DNA of 14,201 bases from JAJZQD01 sp021847735. Its GTDB lineage: Bacteria; Bacillota; Thermincolia; Thermincolales; UBA2595. Shown here piece by piece: positions 13,210 to 14,201 of this stretch (position 1 is the first letter of the stretch; every line of letters starts with the position of its first letter). Location: contig DAHVYW010000065.1 of the NCBI GenBank assembly GCA_027324025.1, positions 1-14,201 on the forward strand. The letters run 5' to 3'. A program made the translations under genes and the position numbers. The notes under the pieces were generated by a model that ran no database searches, was not told where the DNA came from, and was given only the letters and a program-made list of their open reading frames with translations.

Positions 13210-13413
13210 TTAAAGGGCTGGTTCAATTTCAAGTTTTTTGAGGTCGTTCATCAGTTCATCCACTTTAATGCCGTGTACCCGGGCAGCCTGCCCGACGCTT
13301 TCATAAGCGACTCCGCCTCAGCCAAGGCATTTCATACCATACTTGGCGAATACAGCTACCGAGTTAGGAAATTTCGTGATAACTTCCATAATGATGGTAT
13401 TTTCCGTAAGCAT
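13210..13413 (-). CDS. DUF1858 redox-disulfide selenoprotein, TGA at 13318-13320 read as selenocysteine
   Basis: On the minus strand ATG 13413 follows GGAGG by 10 nt. The frame gives MLTENTIIMEVITKFP, then VFAKYGMKCLG and TGA at codon 32, and continues GGVAYESVGQAARVHG then IKVDELMNDLKKLE to TAA, 67 residues in all. This is the whole DUF1858 domain (hybrid-cluster-protein-associated redox disulfide, TIGR03980-like), whose conserved motif is GM-x-C-xx-C. Here the second Cys codon is TGA, giving C29-x-x-U32. Family similarity on both sides of the TGA, a correct ribosome site, a clean stop before the terminator and a SECIS-like hairpin downstream argue for Sec. CxxU motifs are typical of selenol redox centres. 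The partner is unknown. The alternative, a recently inactivated gene, is less likely because the TGA falls exactly on the catalytic Cys. Confidence 0.88.
13280..13294 (-). promoter_or_regulatory. Candidate bacterial SECIS element in the DUF1858 gene
   Basis: On the minus strand CGGGCA-GGC-TGCCCG forms a 6-bp perfect stem with a 3-nt loop starting with G. The hairpin begins 23 nt after the TGA and the loop lies about 30 nt from it, inside the usual bacterial SECIS range. A nearer hairpin, CGCTT-ATGA-AAGCG, has no G in the first two loop positions. Confidence 0.62.
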
Positions 13414-13487
13414 TTTTAATCAGCCTCCAATTCTCCATGTTATAAGGTTTTTTTATTTTATGTGTGGTTTAATAAATATATTTTATA

Positions 13488-13511
13488 CCAGGAGAGCAAA
13501 AATCCTCCTGG
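13488..13511. repeat. Inverted repeat between the spore protein and DUF1858 genes
   Basis: CCAGGAG (13488-13494) and CTCCTGG (13505-13511) with a 10-nt spacer. It lies 15 bp downstream of the spore-protein stop on the minus strand, so it may end that transcript, but there is no T tract on the correct side. Confidence 0.4.
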
Positions 13512-13526
13512 CAGGTGCAAAAAAAA

Positions 13527-13721
13527 TTAGGAATCTGTTTTAAAATCGGAGGACTGGGCCATAGACTTCTCTGCCCGTTCGATAGCCATACGCACCAGAT
13601 TGCCGCAGTTTCTTGAAGAGACACCGCCCCATCCTTCCCGGTCAACGGTTTCTTTGACGCCAAGCTCCTTCGCAAACTCGTACTTAAGAGCATCGGACAT
13701 AATCCTACGTCTTCTGGACAT
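13527..13721 (-). CDS. Small acid-soluble spore protein, alpha/beta type
   Basis: 64 residues from ATG 13721, with GGGAGGG about 5 nt upstream. MSDALKYEFAKELGV contains the germination-protease recognition region (YEFAKELG at residues 14-21), and the second conserved segment is GWGGVSSRNCGNLVRMAIE, matching the GG-x-(I/V)-x-x-x-x-x-G-x-LV-x-MA pattern of alpha/beta SASPs. These proteins coat spore DNA, protecting it from UV and chemical damage, and are degraded at germination. The basic N-terminus (SRRRRIM) is a variant seen in some clostridial members. It marks the organism as an endospore former. I could not identify a convincing sigma-G promoter in the AT-rich 250 bp between it and the divergent small gene at 13972. 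Confidence 0.92.
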   Translation of the reverse strand: MSRRRRIMSDALKYEFAKELGVKETVDREGWGGVSSRNCGNLVRMAIERAEKSMAQSSDFKTDS

Positions 13722-13971
13722 CAGAACCCTCCCTTTTTAAATTTGCACCATCAATAGTGTTTGTGGAATCGTTTTAAATATTAGATGTAATACATAGCAT
13801 AAATGAAATATTAAGCTATTACCGGCACAACTGAAGGTATAAGAAAAGGAGCAATAATATACAAAACAAACAAATTTTATCAAAAAAATATAAACTTACA
13901 ACCGGTTTGAATAATAAATACTAAAATTATTGGGCACTATAACTCACAGAAAAAAACAAGGAGGATGAGCT

Positions 13972-14109
13972 ATGAACAAATTGGATCAAATGAATATTGC
14001 AGATCTTTCCGAGAAAGAAGTGCACCAGTTAGTAAAATACGAAAAGGAAATCAATTCTATTCAAGAGGGAGAAAAGCAAGAAATCTATCTCTTAGCTTTG
14101 AAAAAGTAA
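13972..14109 (+). CDS. Small protein of unknown function (45 aa)
   Basis: ATG 13972 has a perfect AAGGAGG (13958-13964) 7 nt upstream and the frame ends just before a strong terminator, so it is very likely translated. The product is MNKLDQMNIADLSEKEVHQL followed by VKYEKEINSIQEGEKQEIYL and LALKK. It is a charged, probably all-helical peptide without cysteines or membrane segments. I do not recognise the family. Divergent placement next to a spore protein gene and small size would fit a sporulation-associated protein, but this is guesswork from context. Confidence 0.75.
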   Translation: MNKLDQMNIADLSEKEVHQLVKYEKEINSIQEGEKQEIYLLALKK

Positions 14110-14111
14110 AA

Positions 14112-14150
14112 AGAGGGGCTGTCCCAGAAGGGGCAGTCTCTTTGCTTTTT
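14112..14150 (+). terminator. Intrinsic terminator after the 45-aa gene
   Basis: AGAG...CTGTCCC (14112-14125) pairs with GGGGCAG...CTCT (14130-14141) around AGAA, followed by TTGCTTTTT. Confidence 0.8.
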
Positions 14151-14164
14151 ACGTCTGGGGAAAT

Positions 14165-14201
14165 GGCAGGTGTATTCCTCCGAGCGGCAACAACGCCGTC
14201 C
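14165..14201. repeat. Palindromic GGCAGGTGT repeat, partial copy at window end
   Basis: GGCAGGTGTATTCCTCCG is identical to the left end of the long copy at 8301 apart from that copy's flanking AATA; after it the core (AGCGGCAACAACGCCGTCC) differs. The right end lies beyond the window. Confidence 0.75.

Noticed and set aside
13343..13543. 66-aa plus-strand open frame over the DUF1858 gene.
   Set aside because: It is antisense to the family-matching minus-strand gene and has no ribosome site.

Overview
The window looks like a chromosomal segment of an anaerobic, endospore-forming Firmicute, probably from the Desulfotomaculum/Pelotomaculum group. Three things point that way: an alpha/beta-type small acid-soluble spore protein near the right end, strong Gram-positive ribosome binding sites with several TTG and GTG starts, and two genes that only make sense if UGA is read as selenocysteine (Sec). 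The genus is an inference.

Left (1-3510): a short mobile-element copy is followed by a cyclic-di-GMP class I riboswitch with a downstream terminator, then a large membrane PAS-PAS-PAS-GGDEF-EAL protein that should make and/or degrade the same second messenger. Next (3570-4241) come two tandem HesB/IscA-like genes, each preceded by a TACCC/GGGTA palindrome typical of CsoR/CstR-family repressors. The first is only a 5' fragment. The second is complete if an in-frame TGA at codon 33 encodes Sec, and it has a candidate SECIS hairpin 18 nt downstream. A YkgJ-like cysteine-cluster gene follows; it is broken by a second copy of the 112-bp element found at the left edge and loses its 3' end at another repeat.

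Middle (4850-6250, minus strand): a small membrane protein and two overlapping half-size TauE/SafE permeases. On the plus strand (6300-8294) are a tiny RCKP-type rubredoxin-like zinc ribbon, a UgtP/MGDG-synthase-like glycolipid glycosyltransferase and a DUF3786 protein. Positions 8301-8546 hold two nearly identical palindromic repeats. After them come a membrane-anchored TPR protein, an FtsW/SpoVE-type SEDS glycosyltransferase, a solitary N6-adenine DNA methyltransferase and a NudF-like Nudix hydrolase.

Right (13180-14201): a two-way terminator separates nudF from a convergent 67-aa DUF1858 redox protein that also reads through a TGA, giving a CxxU motif with a SECIS-like hairpin downstream. 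The spore protein, a 45-aa protein of unknown function and a partial copy of the palindromic repeat complete the window.

The most interesting content is the pair of small UGA-decoded redox proteins, neither of which is visible as an intact ordinary open reading frame. Also notable are the CsoR/CstR-like operator on one of them, the c-di-GMP riboswitch feedback loop, and two families of small structured repeats.
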